Notes: generated by a model not told the origin, from the letters alone. 64,000 nucleotides of DNA from Bacteroides faecis MAJ27 (GCF_900106755.1 NZ_FNNN01000029.1:1-64000); one strand, 5' to 3'. Positions 52,205-62,403 are shown, counted from the stretch's first letter. A program made the numbers and translations.

Positions 52205-55200
52205 TTATAAGTTAACAGATAATCCTAAAGTAAATGATTTTGCCAACGGATATTCCGTTCCTGTAGAACTTCCAAGTTCCGGATCCCACAACTTAAAGCT
52301 GGAGAAGGTTAAGAGATTACTTCCACGAAGGAACAAACGGATATTGTTGAAACGAATTTTATTAACTAATGGTTTGGGTATAGAATATCCTAACTCTAAG
52401 GTTTTCAAGCGTAAATACGAACCATTCCGTAACCAGTACGTAGACTGACGATAGTTGTTATTATTCCCACCATAACTTAAACGAGGATATGAAGCATTGG
52501 GATTTTCTGTAGCCATTGTTCCCGATATTTCATGTTCAATCCAACGATTAGAGCCAGCAACATCAGCTAAAATATTTCCCCATTCACCAGAACTAAATGC
52601 ATATACAGTCGGCCCATCTATAAAAAAGGATGTCTTACCAGCTCCCTGAAAATGTACATTTACATCCAATCCTTTCCAGCTTGCAGAAATACCGAAACCA
52701 TAAATCATATTAGGCCTGGTTGTTGCACCAATAGCTACCTTATCACCATCATTAACAACACCATCACCATTCACATCTTTATATTTGATATCTCCTGGCT
52801 GAACTGTACCAAAATCTTGTCTCGGGCTATTACGAATATCATCATAGTCTTTGAATAATCCTAAAGCAATTAAACCTTTTGCCTGATTTACACGATAATC
52901 TCTTTCCATTTGATAAGGATAAACATTGTTTTCTTCATCCTTTTCCAAAATGGTATTCTTACTATACGTAATATTACCACGTACCGTTATGTCTACCTTA
53001 TTAATCTTCTCCCGATAAGCAAAATTACCATCAAATCCCTCCGATAATACCTTACCAACATTTGCCCGTGGATTGCTTCCAAGTCCTACTATACTAGGAA
53101 GATATTTACGTTCCATCCAAATACCTTCTCGCTGCTCGTGGAAATAATCGACAGTAGCAGTGAATTTGTCATTAAACAAGGCTAAATCTACACCTAAATC
53201 GTGTTTTGTTGCGATTTCCCATGTAGCATAATTGGAAGCCAAATCTGTATAGCGTTTTCCTGAATATGAATTACTATAATTATAATCAGCCCAAGTATAA
53301 CCAGTACCATCTCCAATAGTATACAAATAAGGGAAACGATATTCATCATTACCAATCTTTAAAACATCGTTACCTACTTTACCGAATGAGTAACGGATTT
53401 TAAACATATTCATCCATTTAAAATTCTTTTTGATAATAGGTTCCTCAGCCACATTCCATGCAACAGATACTGCTGGGAAAAAGCCAAAGCGATGGCCATC
53501 CGCAAAGTTCTCAGAGCCATTATACCCGAAATTAAAATCTGCAAAATAACGATAATTCCAATTGTAACTTACGCGTCCTGCCAATCCTAAATGACGACGG
53601 GCTATGCCTTTCTTCAGATCTTCACCTGTACCTACAGTAAACACTTTAGAATCTTGATTAAATTTCAAAATTCCACCGACATGATGTTCTTTAAAGCCCC
53701 GGTTGTAGTGTAATTCCGCTTCGAATATTTCGTTACGATTTCCTTCTGCAGAACTCGTCTGTTTCATTTTCTGCTCTTCAGTGACACGATCGAAAACTAT
53801 TTGTCCATTTTCATCACGAAAACGTTGCGCCTTATATTGTTCCGGCCATTTAATACGGTCAATATTATTTTTATTCCAAGTATCAAATCCAAAGCGACCT
53901 ATAAACTTCAATCCCTGGGTTATAAAATCCAACTTTTGTTCTAATGTAATATTAGTTTGTATTGTATTCTCCCAATGTTCTTTGTAACCAGTTTGTGTAG
54001 CAAGAACCCAAGGATTTGTTCTTTCACCAGTACCATAAGCAGGTACATAGCCATTAGAATACATCACAGGAACACTAATCGGATTTTGATACATCAAAGA
54101 TTTCCAAACATCACCGGACAAGCCAGGTTCATTATACTTTTTCAATGAACCAGAAACACCAACCTTTAGTAAGGTCGTTTTCGTAATATCGATATCTGTA
54201 TTTAAACGATAATTCCAAGTATTAGCATTCGCATTAGTATTATAATCTTTTCTTAATGTTTCATCTGTTTTATACATACCATCTTCTTTGAGATAGCTTA
54301 ATGAAACAAAATAGCGCGCTGTAGAACCGCCACCATTCATATTCAGATTAGCACGATAAGTCATCGCTCCATCCTTCAACAAAAGATCTTTCCAGTCAAC
54401 ATTCGGATATAAATCAGGATCTAATCCCATGCGTAAAATATTTAATTCATCTTGTTGATAAATAGGTTCCTGATTACGAGTTATTCTCGACTCATTCATC
54501 ATCGAAGCATACGTATATCCATCCACAAACTCTGGTGTAATTGTACGTGTATTATAAGAGGTCTCTACTTTTGCATCAATGTTAATTTTGCCAGGCTTAC
54601 CATGTTTAGTGGTAATCAAAACAACACCATTTGCGCCACGACTACCATAAATAGCAGTTGCAGAAGCGTCTTTCAATACAGAGAAGTCTTCAATATCTTC
54701 TATATTTACATCATCCAGATCACGCTCAAAACCATCCACCAATACAAGTGCCGATGTACTGGCACCAAATGTGGAGATGCCACGAATCCAGAATTCAGAA
54801 GTGTTTCTACCTGGTTGTCCAGATGTCTGCATGGCAAGTACACCAGCTACATTACCAGCTAAAGCATTGACAACGCTTCCATTTGCAGTATGCATCAAGT
54901 CAGATACATTAACCGTTGTAATAGCACCTGTTACTGTCAATTTTTTCTGTACTCCTGTACCTGTAATTACGACCTCATCCAGCGAACTGGCTGCCGATTC
55001 TTTCATCGTTACATTTACTACACGCTGTTCTTTTATTAACACTTCTACCTTATCAAAACCTACATAAGAGAATATAAGTCGCTGATATGGTTCTATAGCT
55101 ATTTTATATTTTCCATTTATATCAGTTATAGCTCCCAAACCTGGAACATCTTTTACCGTTACATTTACACCGACCAAAGGCTCTTTCTGCGCATCAGTCA

Positions 55201-55285
55201 CAACTCCTGTCACTACTATGTTTTCTGCCCATGTACTTATTGAACAACTTAGCAGCAATATACATGTTATTAAAAAATATCTCAT
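52205..55285 (-). CDS. SusC-like TonB-dependent transporter, module 2
   Basis: 1026 residues, full length for SusC. Signal (MRYFLITCILLLSCSISTWA), carboxypeptidase-like regulatory domain (about 22-97; VTDAQKEPLVGVNVTVKDV), TonB box region, plug (SALVLVDGFERDLDDVNIED; SVLKDASATAIYGSRGANG), then the outer-membrane barrel ending with the terminal strand KSFTLGLSVNL. It imports oligosaccharides together with SusD. It is preceded by the TIG/NHL gene (27 bp), an unusual order since SusC usually comes first, and no consensus promoter is seen upstream of this module. Confidence 0.95.
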   Translation of the reverse strand: MRYFLITCILLLSCSISTWAENIVVTGVVTDAQKEPLVGVNVTVKDVPGLGAITDINGKYKIAIEPYQRLIFSYVGFDKVEVLIKEQRVVNVTMKESAASSLDEVVITGTGVQKKLTVTGAITTVNVSDLMHTANGSVVNALAGNVAGVLAMQTSGQPGRNTSEFWIRGISTFGASTSALVLVDGFERDLDDVNIEDIEDFSVLKDASATAIYGSRGANGVVLITTKHGKPGKINIDAKVETSYNTRTITPEFVDGYTYASMMNESRITRNQEPIYQQDELNILRMGLDPDLYPNVDWKDLLLKDGAMTYRANLNMNGGGSTARYFVSLSYLKEDGMYKTDETLRKDYNTNANANTWNYRLNTDIDITKTTLLKVGVSGSLKKYNEPGLSGDVWKSLMYQNPISVPVMYSNGYVPAYGTGERTNPWVLATQTGYKEHWENTIQTNITLEQKLDFITQGLKFIGRFGFDTWNKNNIDRIKWPEQYKAQRFRDENGQIVFDRVTEEQKMKQTSSAEGNRNEIFEAELHYNRGFKEHHVGGILKFNQDSKVFTVGTGEDLKKGIARRHLGLAGRVSYNWNYRYFADFNFGYNGSENFADGHRFGFFPAVSVAWNVAEEPIIKKNFKWMNMFKIRYSFGKVGNDVLKIGNDEYRFPYLYTIGDGTGYTWADYNYSNSYSGKRYTDLASNYATWEIATKHDLGVDLALFNDKFTATVDYFHEQREGIWMERKYLPSIVGLGSNPRANVGKVLSEGFDGNFAYREKINKVDITVRGNITYSKNTILEKDEENNVYPYQMERDYRVNQAKGLIALGLFKDYDDIRNSPRQDFGTVQPGDIKYKDVNGDGVVNDGDKVAIGATTRPNMIYGFGISASWKGLDVNVHFQGAGKTSFFIDGPTVYAFSSGEWGNILADVAGSNRWIEHEISGTMATENPNASYPRLSYGGNNNNYRQSTYWLRNGSYLRLKTLELGYSIPKPLVNKIRFNNIRLFLRGSNLLTFSSFKLWDPELGSSTGTEYPLAKSFTLGLSVNL

Positions 55286-55312
55286 ATTTACATGTGTTTA
55301 TTCATAAATATA

Positions 55313-56806
55313 TCATTCCACTACAGTGTTCTTCTCTGGATTCTCTTCATCATCCCAATTTTCAAGACCTATTCTACGAATACTATGATTTTCAATATCA
55401 CCGACATAGAATACATTGTTTATAGAGTCATAAGCTATTGCGGCAGGCTGATCAAAGCGAGCCTCTTCACGCAAATCGCCATTCACATTTCCATATGGTT
55501 TGTCATTTAACCCGGCACTTCCACGACCTGCAAAAGTCGTTACCAATCCTTCTGGAGTTAATATACGAATACAATGATTATGGCGGTCACAGAAATAAAA
55601 ATCATAGTGATCTGATTTTCCTTCATCTACATATTGTTGATTCTTGACAAAAACACCTTGATAAGGACTATTCAGACGGGCACTTGTTCCAACCTTGTCT
55701 TCCCAGCCTGATTGCCCAACTTGCCCACACAGTAAATAGGGTGTACCAAAACTCTTTGTTTCTTCATTATAATTAGTCCGCATGATATAATGCTGATTAA
55801 TCACTACAATATAAGCATAATTGCCTGTAGGATGAATAACCATATTAAACTCCCAATTATTATCTTGGATGGACCCCATATAATCACGATGTGCTATACT
55901 ATTATCTTTTCCAACTCCCCATTGTCTATAATCGTACCGATAAATATCTCCTTTGGTATAACTATTATAATACAACTCTTTATTTCTAGGATGGATAGCA
56001 GAACCATTACATTGTTTACCGGCAGCCAATACTTGGAAACTTGAAAAATTGTCTGCACGTGTTGCATAAACATTACTAACGATATTGATATCCGGATCAC
56101 CTCCACTTCCTCCATCATTAGCAATAATCATCGTATCTCCATCAACTGTCCATGTAATAGTACGCATACGTCCTAAATCTCCTCCAGTCTTCAATCCAGT
56201 ACTAATTTTTTCATTTTTTAGATCAAAAATGCGCAATGGTTTACCGTTATCCTGAGCCAAGTACAGGGTGTTTGGATAATCTTTAGGGTCAAATGAAAAC
56301 CAAGTTGGTTCTGCCACACCATAATATTTTGTAAATGATTCGGCAAATGAGCCATCCATTGGTTCATAATGTCCATCCTCTCTTTCCTTTCCATATAAAG
56401 TAGAAACCAGAATTTTACGAACATAGGTAAATTTATCTTTAGCTTCTACTGTTTGAGCATCCGAACCTTTTCCAATTGTCAGAATTAAGTTTCCCTCTTT
56501 AACTTTACCAGGAATCATACAATAAATACTATTTCCTTTTGCATTAATTACAGGAGCCTTTTTACCTCCAATTGTCACGTCTATAATAGAAGTATCAGTA
56601 CCAAAATTACTCCCATTAATTATCACGCGTGTCTTAGCTCCTCCCTCTTTGGGAGTAAAATCTGTTATTTCTATTGGTGTACCAGGATCATAAGGTGCGG
56701 TTTCACCATCATTGTCATCCTTACAACTCATGAAGCAAAGAGTTAACAAGACTAATAAGAACCAATGGGTATTCCAATGCCCTCTCTTCATTATTCTACA
56801 TTTCAT
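55313..56806 (-). CDS. TIG/IPT-NHL repeat surface lipoprotein
   Basis: 497 residues; lipoprotein signal (HWFLLVLLTLCFMSCKDDND), with ATGs at 56806 and 56791 both possible. Residues about 45-130 form an IPT/TIG domain (IEITDFTPKEGGAKTRVIINGSNFG...NLILTIGKGSDAQTVEAKDKFTY). The remainder is an NHL-type beta-propeller (FDPKDYPNTLYLAQDNG, NKELYYNSYTKGDIYRYD, CDRHNHCIRILTPEGLVTTFAGRG, FYVGDIENHSIRRIGL). Such lipoproteins are found in PULs as surface glycan-binding proteins. It lies between the truncated 'glutaminase' (18 bp) and SusC. Confidence 0.85.
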   Translation of the reverse strand: MKCRIMKRGHWNTHWFLLVLLTLCFMSCKDDNDGETAPYDPGTPIEITDFTPKEGGAKTRVIINGSNFGTDTSIIDVTIGGKKAPVINAKGNSIYCMIPGKVKEGNLILTIGKGSDAQTVEAKDKFTYVRKILVSTLYGKEREDGHYEPMDGSFAESFTKYYGVAEPTWFSFDPKDYPNTLYLAQDNGKPLRIFDLKNEKISTGLKTGGDLGRMRTITWTVDGDTMIIANDGGSGGDPDINIVSNVYATRADNFSSFQVLAAGKQCNGSAIHPRNKELYYNSYTKGDIYRYDYRQWGVGKDNSIAHRDYMGSIQDNNWEFNMVIHPTGNYAYIVVINQHYIMRTNYNEETKSFGTPYLLCGQVGQSGWEDKVGTSARLNSPYQGVFVKNQQYVDEGKSDHYDFYFCDRHNHCIRILTPEGLVTTFAGRGSAGLNDKPYGNVNGDLREEARFDQPAAIAYDSINNVFYVGDIENHSIRRIGLENWDDEENPEKNTVVE

Positions 56807-56824
56807 AATAAAACTAGATTTAAT

Positions 56825-57442
56825 TTATTGATTGTTCAACATTTTATCTGTCAGTACCTTCATCCAATGTCCTCCAATAACCGAACGAGCCTTGAACCCT
56901 GTCATCTGAGCTGTTTTTGTATCATACCAATCACTAACAGGTACCCGTGAAACCGTTTCATTGATATATTTATAAAGAGGATCTACAAACTTCTCAAAAG
57001 TTACTTGATCAGAAGACATAGCTGCCGTCCACATAATCCAATCAGACTTTGTGTAATCTTTCCGAGAATCCAATGGTAATCCATAAGGATTCTGCTTAGT
57101 CAAGTAATAATTGATTTCTTTGCCAATTACATTATTAGGAAAGAGGTTCAGATTCCACATCTTATCCCAGATCATGTTGTACTTTTGGCTCCAAGTGTTT
57201 TTGCGATCGAAAGCAAGGCGATAATGATCTCCTTCATTTGCCATTTCCTCCCATTTGACTGCCATTTTCTGGGCTATAGTAGCATACTTATCTGCTATAT
57301 CATTAAATCCTAACATTTTAGCCATCTCGCTGTAACCAGCTATTCCCATAATTGCTTTCACTGACAAGTTCGCATTATGAGCCCAATGCCCGGCAAAGTC
57401 GTCCGTGCACAACTGGTTCTCCGGGTCCTGTCCAAACCGCAT
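56825..57442 (-). pseudogene. 5'-truncated 'glutaminase A'-like gene
   Basis: 205 codons matching only the last quarter of the 825- and 837-residue proteins elsewhere in the window: QDPENQLCTDDFAGHWAHNANLS, NTWSQKYNMIWDKMWNLN, YLTKQNPYGLPLDSR, YTKSDWIMWTAAM and a normal C-terminus. Upstream of codon 1 the homology stops abruptly (near 57443) in AT-rich DNA. There is no signal peptide, no jelly roll and none of the first ~620 residues. So it is a decayed remnant, although its short frame is open and starts with ATG. It heads the TIG/NHL-SusC-SusD unit, and the lost 5' part probably took that unit's promoter with it. Confidence 0.9.
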
Positions 57443-57801
57443 CTTGGTTTTACAACATATTTATATTCAATATATTATAAAATAAATAAGATAAAATCGT
57501 ATTGTTAGTTAGAAAATAAATAAATAATTATATCGATTTTATTGCATATGAAAGGTCTTACTACCTTTTGTTTGTTTCAAATAGAATATTTGTTCCTGAA
57601 TAGTAATTTATTCTGCTTTGTAGTAATTACATTAATTTTGAAAAATGGTAAAATACAATATATCATATATAAATCAGGCAGTAGATATTTTAGGTACAAC
57701 TCTTTAAATTGCAGAATAAAAAATGCAATATTTGTTTTTTTTGCTATTTTTATTCTGCAATTTATTGTATATTTGTTCATTCAACTAGAAAATTATCAAT
57801 T
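57443..57801. other. AT-rich junction between truncated gene and ATPase
   Basis: About 360 bp. No gene is supported; short frames here are random. No minus-strand TAnnTTTG is seen. It contains the palindromic promoter region of the ATPase gene (57706-57775). The truncation point of the glutaminase-like gene lies at its left end. Confidence 0.6.
57706..57775 (+). promoter_or_regulatory. Palindrome overlapping the ATPase promoter
   Basis: Inverted repeat of 23-bp arms (57706-57728 and 57741-57763; core AAATTGCAGAATAAAAA, matched in 21 of 23) with a 12-bp spacer. The -7 box TATATTTG at 57768-57775 is a perfect consensus, and a TTTG that could be the -33 element sits in the palindrome's right arm (57740-57743). 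The layout suggests repression by a dimer, perhaps autoregulation. Confidence 0.6.
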
Positions 57802-58974
57802 ATGGAGACTCTTTACAGAGCATATAGAACATTGCTCAATAACACTTCTACAGATTTTGTTCGTTACCTTCACGATCAAATTGAATGGGACAGCCGCTTA
57901 ATAGCTATACTAGGTGCAAGAGGTATAGGAAAGACGACTATGCTTTTACAACATATAAAACAATATGATAATATTGATGAGACTTTGTTTGTTACAGCTG
58001 ATGACCTTTATTTCTCTGAACATAGAATTTTTGATTTAGCGATGGAATTTTATCAGCATGGTGGCAAAAAACTCTATATAGATGAAATACATAAATACTA
58101 TGGTTGGTCTCGTGAAATAAAAAATATATATGATCTAATTCCAGGAATACAGGTTGTATATACAGGGTCTTCAATATTGGACCTGGAGACAGGAGAAGCT
58201 GATCTGAGTCGACGAAAGTTAGAATACCGTATGACAGGACTTTCTTTTCGGGAATATCTTGCAATTTCAAGAGGTTATCGTTTACCCGTTTATTCTTTAG
58301 AAGACATTTTAAAAAACAAGGTTGATTTCCCATATAATTTAGAACGACCTCTTCAGTTATTTAAGGAATATCTTCAACAGGGATATTACCCCTTTTTCAA
58401 GGAGAAAGGGTACTATATTCGATTACGGAGTATTTTAAACCAAGCATTGGAAAATGATATTCCCATTTTTGCCAAAATGAATATAACCACGGCACAAAAA
58501 TTAAAAAGGCTATTGTATATCATTGCTCAGAGTGTCCCTTTCAAGCCTAATTTCACAAAGTTAGCAGCTCTACTTGATATAAATAGAAATACGATATCAG
58601 AGCTTATATTCTATTTGGAGAAAGCTGGTATTATTAATCAATTACGCTGTGATACAGAAGGAATCAGGTTGTTAGGAAAAGTAGATAAAGTTTATTTGAA
58701 TAATACCAATTTGGCTTATGCCCTTTCAGATAGTATGCCGGATATTGGGAACATACGGGAAACAGTATTCTTTTCTTTGATGAGAGCTACACAACCAATT
58801 ACAACTTCTTCCTGTTCTGACTTTTCCATAGGAAAATACACTTTCGAAATAGGTGGTAAAGGTAAATCTCAGAAACAAATTCAGAATATTGAAAATTCCT
58901 ATATCGTAAAGGATGATATTGAATTCGGAATGCAAAACATAATTCCATTATGGATGTTCGGATTTACATATTAA
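57802..58974 (+). CDS. AAA ATPase with DUF4143-type C-terminus
   Basis: 390 residues; start at 57802 (METLYRAYRTLLNN), since the longer frame runs through the promoter. Walker A GARGIGKTT, Walker B KLYIDEIHKYYGW, sensor-like YTGSSILDLE. Then a winged-helix-like region (KLAALLDINRNTISELIFYLEKAGII) and a C-terminal DUF4143/PD-(D/E)xK-like end (RETVFFSLMRA, DFSIGKYTFEIGGKGKSQKQ). Cytoplasmic. Orphan ATPases of this kind are numerous in Bacteroides and often sit as single genes between unrelated operons; their role is unknown. It lies on the opposite strand, between the two SusC/D modules and beside a truncated gene, which suggests insertion. Confidence 0.85.
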   Translation: METLYRAYRTLLNNTSTDFVRYLHDQIEWDSRLIAILGARGIGKTTMLLQHIKQYDNIDETLFVTADDLYFSEHRIFDLAMEFYQHGGKKLYIDEIHKYYGWSREIKNIYDLIPGIQVVYTGSSILDLETGEADLSRRKLEYRMTGLSFREYLAISRGYRLPVYSLEDILKNKVDFPYNLERPLQLFKEYLQQGYYPFFKEKGYYIRLRSILNQALENDIPIFAKMNITTAQKLKRLLYIIAQSVPFKPNFTKLAALLDINRNTISELIFYLEKAGIINQLRCDTEGIRLLGKVDKVYLNNTNLAYALSDSMPDIGNIRETVFFSLMRATQPITTSSCSDFSIGKYTFEIGGKGKSQKQIQNIENSYIVKDDIEFGMQNIIPLWMFGFTY

Positions 58975-59096
58975 GAAAAGAAGCGGATTGACATTTTCTA
59001 TTAGTATTATAACTAATAAATAAACAGAAAATAAGTACTCAAACAATTGGCGTGAATGTTCTCATAACTTTTATCTTTAATATATTTATAAAACAG

Positions 59097-59124
59097 AAAG
59101 GTGCACGGATATTCGTGCACCTTT
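59097..59124 (-). terminator. Terminator of SusC/D module 1
   Basis: AAAGGTGCACG (59097-59107) pairs with CGTGCACCTTT (59114-59124), 6-nt loop; minus-strand continuation is T-rich. The core matches the module 2 terminator at 49069-49098, another sign that the modules are duplicates. Confidence 0.8.
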
Positions 59125-59186
59125 TCTTTAATAATAACTTGAACTTCACCCTCTTCTTGATTCATTAGATTAGCAATTAAAAGGAA

Positions 59187-60248
59187 CTACCATTCGATTG
59201 CTTGATCTTCGTCTGGAATCTGAGTATTGATATCACGTGATAATGTTAATGTACCTTTTACATGATAGCGAATGATGGTGCCTTCCACTGGTATATAATT
59301 GAAATAATAGTCAACATTATTAATTATTACATAACGGTGTTCCAGATAGGGCTTAGCGTCATCCATTGATGAAGAAATACGAAATGAAGGAGTCACGTCC
59401 TTGTTTAATTCAAATCCAATCTCTTCTGCATTATCACAGGAAATAGTAACCGAACCATTCGTCTCGCCATTAAAGGTAAATTTAATTTTATACTTTCTAC
59501 GGTCTGTATAATCCTCATCTACTATTCCTGCATACGTAAAAATAGTCTGTTCATCTATTACATATCCTCTTATTGACGATTTTGTGATAGATTCTGCTGT
59601 TTCTATCGGTTTACCATCTCCATCATATCCCGTCACCACCTTGTTGGTTATTCCTGTACCAGAATAATCGCCAGAGTAATCATTAAATGGGAAGATTCTC
59701 AATATTGCCTTAGCATAGTCTTTACGCGGATGAGCTACGTAGTTGTAAGACGCGTCGTCTACAATCTGCAATGGAAGTACCCATTTCTCTGACATATCAA
59801 TGTTGCGAAAATCAAATTTAAGATCCAGCAAACCTTTATTTTCTCCCGCTTTTATCAGTAGAGATTCTGGATACGAAGCGTATGCCAATCCTTCTGCTCC
59901 CATATCCTCATAATATAGTTCTGTACGTGTAGCGTAACGAGCGTAATTCAAAATATTCAATGTATCAGCATCATGTGCTACGTGTACAGTGACATTACTT
60001 GGATTGTCGGTAGAGCCACTAACAAGTATTGGCAACTGATAATTGGATCTCCCTTCTCCTCCTTCAGCATAATTTCCTTCTGCATCATGGCGACTATAAG
60101 GTACATATATATTCGTCACTCCCTTACTATCCAGTTGTGAACTGAAAGAAATGTAGTGTTCATATTGTTCATCTTCCCATTCTGAATTGCAGGAAGTTCC
60201 CAACATTGTCATTGCAGCCAAAGCTGCCAAAGTATATATTTTTTTCAT
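59187..60248 (-). CDS. DUF1735/DUF4973-type surface lipoprotein, module 1
   Basis: 353 residues; start at 60248 (MKKIYTLAALAAMTMLGTSCNSEWEDEQYEHYISF), because the longer frame begins inside SusD. Same domains as the module 2 paralogue: beta domain with YQLPILVSGSTDNPSNVTVHVAHDADTLNILNYARY, WVLPLQIVDDASYNYVAHPRKDYAKAILRIFPFNDYSGDYS, and a C-terminal domain ending SRDINTQIPDEDQAIEW. It carries an insert near residue 60-75 (ADAEGNYAEGGEGR-like) absent from the other. Likely a surface glycan-binding protein. Confidence 0.8.
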   Translation of the reverse strand: MKKIYTLAALAAMTMLGTSCNSEWEDEQYEHYISFSSQLDSKGVTNIYVPYSRHDAEGNYAEGGEGRSNYQLPILVSGSTDNPSNVTVHVAHDADTLNILNYARYATRTELYYEDMGAEGLAYASYPESLLIKAGENKGLLDLKFDFRNIDMSEKWVLPLQIVDDASYNYVAHPRKDYAKAILRIFPFNDYSGDYSGTGITNKVVTGYDGDGKPIETAESITKSSIRGYVIDEQTIFTYAGIVDEDYTDRRKYKIKFTFNGETNGSVTISCDNAEEIGFELNKDVTPSFRISSSMDDAKPYLEHRYVIINNVDYYFNYIPVEGTIIRYHVKGTLTLSRDINTQIPDEDQAIEW

Positions 60249-60270
60249 ATATAAGTCTTTATGTTTAGAA

Positions 60271-62388
60271 TTAATCATACATTGTCCATCCTGGGTTCTG
60301 TGTTAAACGCGAATTACGTTTCAATTCACTATGTTTGATAGGCCATAACCATAGTTTCTCTGAGAACGTAGACGGAAGATTGTAAACAGGAATTGCCGAA
60401 TGGAATTCGTCTCTCTTAGCTTCGCCAACAAAGACATTGCAACCGTATATTTGCAGAGATTCTTCTATTGGTGCATCTTTCCAACGACGAATGTCAAAGT
60501 AACGTTTTCCTTCGCCCATTAACTCTATCATACGTTCACGTTTTAAAGCTTTACGCATATCATCAACCCCGCTCTGCAGATAAAATTCATCTGGATAGTC
60601 AGGCAGCCCCGCACGAATACGTACCGGATGAATACCTCTTTCCATTTGTTCTTTATCACGGCTGATAGTGTAAGTTGTCGCCTCATTCCAAGAAGGTATA
60701 TTGTATGTTCCAGTCAACTCATTCAATGCTTCTGCATAAAGCAGTAGAATATCTGCATAGCGAATTGCAGTTTCAGCTTTCGCAACATAATTGCCCGGAT
60801 AGTCGTTGGGATGAACAAACTTTTTAATTCCTATACCTGTACGCAAGTAGAAACCGTCATTACGATAACCATCGGAACTTCCAAAGTAGTACCAAACCTG
60901 TTGATTTACATCTGCAGGTTTGCTTTCAGTCTGGCTCAAATAATACCATGTACAGCCATTATAAGCAACAGAAGCATAGAATCGTGGTTCACGCTCTACA
61001 TATTGCAAAGAAACATTCATCCCAGTTTTAGCCTGATCATTATCTCCTTTCTTCGGATCATATTTCCAACCTAATTCCGGATATTTATTATCCTTCAAGT
61101 CCTGCAAATCAGTAAACCCAGTTCTACGTTCACGAGTATCTACAATACCTTGATAATTAGCTACTCCTTGATACATAGAGTTCATGCCCGGCTCATTACT
61201 ACCATTATTCATATAATATGCATCCAGCATTTTCTGTGTCATGCCATGGCAGTTCCAGCCTCCATCATCTTTGGGCATTTGATGAAGTACCAACATATCT
61301 ATATTGGTTGCCCCACGTGTAAATATCAGTTCTTTATTGTTTGCAGGTAATATAGTTCCATCAAAGATAGTACGATATGATCTGAGCGGGTCAATATTTG
61401 TCCATCCTTTTGGCCAAGGTTGCTTGGAAAACTCGCCATCAGCCGGTGGAGTAACAGTCGGACGCTCAGAAGGCCCATTATCAGATGTGGATTTATTTAC
61501 AATATTCAACTCATAAACATCTAAATCGATGACATCACGGCAAGCGGCAGCAGCTTTTGCCCATTTTTCTTCACTATATTCGGAAGAAAGCAAACGACGC
61601 CCTTCGTCATCTACCAATTGCTGCGCATATTCATCATTATTTCCATTAGCAAACGGACTAGCTGCAAAAATCAGCGCATAAGCACGAACTGCCAATGCAG
61701 CTCCACGGGTGGGTCGGCCTATAGCATAATTATCAGTACGACGATCATATTGTAACTCTTTAGTAGCCTGTAGCATTTCGTCACTGATATATTGTGCCAC
61801 TTCTTCGTATGAACTACGTGGAGTGGCAATTTGGTCATAGCTCTGGGTATAATCCACTCCTTCATCCGGCATAATAGGTACCGGGCCATAACGACGTAAA
61901 AGCAACCAATAATAGTAAGCGCGAACAAAACGAGCCTGTCCCTTGTAATCTAGTATTTCCCAATCAGCCATCTCTTGGCACCGGTCAACATTATGGATAA
62001 ATACTGACGCTTGGAAAATCCCTTTGTAACATGCCCCCCATGCACCAACATTATAAGTGTTCTCATCATATTCTCCTAACTTGAACATATTATATGACAG
62101 TTCATTCTTTGTTGCATCGATTGTCTTATCTCGGTCACCATAATACATATCGTCTGAAAAACAAAACGAATTCTCACTAGGCCCTTTAGTCGTCACCTCA
62201 TAGTTTTCATTTTTTATAAATGAGAAAGCATAAGCTAACCATTCTTCCACATGATCCTTGCTTTCGAAAGTTTTCTCCAGTGTCAGACGATCCTTAAAAT
62301 ATTTCTCCGAATTCAGGTAATCAGAGCAAGAAGAAATTGCTCCCATCCCTAATACGGTTAATAATAACATATAAATCTTCTTTATCAT
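60271..62388 (-). CDS. SusD-like glycan-binding lipoprotein, module 1
   Basis: 705 residues; lipoprotein signal (MIKKIYMLLLTVLGMGAISSCSD). SusD/RagB fold with DYKGQARFVRAYYYWLLLRRYGPVPIMPDEGVDYT, GAALAVRAYALIFAASPF, RYADILLLYAEALNELTG, RERMIELMGEGKRYFDIRRWKDAPI and NPGW at the end. 15 bp after the SusC gene. Clear homologue of the SusD at 50133, differing mainly in the loops expected to contact sugar. Confidence 0.95.
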   Translation of the reverse strand: MIKKIYMLLLTVLGMGAISSCSDYLNSEKYFKDRLTLEKTFESKDHVEEWLAYAFSFIKNENYEVTTKGPSENSFCFSDDMYYGDRDKTIDATKNELSYNMFKLGEYDENTYNVGAWGACYKGIFQASVFIHNVDRCQEMADWEILDYKGQARFVRAYYYWLLLRRYGPVPIMPDEGVDYTQSYDQIATPRSSYEEVAQYISDEMLQATKELQYDRRTDNYAIGRPTRGAALAVRAYALIFAASPFANGNNDEYAQQLVDDEGRRLLSSEYSEEKWAKAAAACRDVIDLDVYELNIVNKSTSDNGPSERPTVTPPADGEFSKQPWPKGWTNIDPLRSYRTIFDGTILPANNKELIFTRGATNIDMLVLHQMPKDDGGWNCHGMTQKMLDAYYMNNGSNEPGMNSMYQGVANYQGIVDTRERRTGFTDLQDLKDNKYPELGWKYDPKKGDNDQAKTGMNVSLQYVEREPRFYASVAYNGCTWYYLSQTESKPADVNQQVWYYFGSSDGYRNDGFYLRTGIGIKKFVHPNDYPGNYVAKAETAIRYADILLLYAEALNELTGTYNIPSWNEATTYTISRDKEQMERGIHPVRIRAGLPDYPDEFYLQSGVDDMRKALKRERMIELMGEGKRYFDIRRWKDAPIEESLQIYGCNVFVGEAKRDEFHSAIPVYNLPSTFSEKLWLWPIKHSELKRNSRLTQNPGWTMYD

Positions 62389-62403
62389 AATCTCTTAGTA
62401 TTT

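Noticed and set aside
56825..57442. Treating the 205-codon glutaminase-like frame as an intact small gene
   Set aside because: It matches only the last quarter of two full-length paralogues and lacks the signal peptide and N-terminal domains, so a truncated remnant is the better reading.
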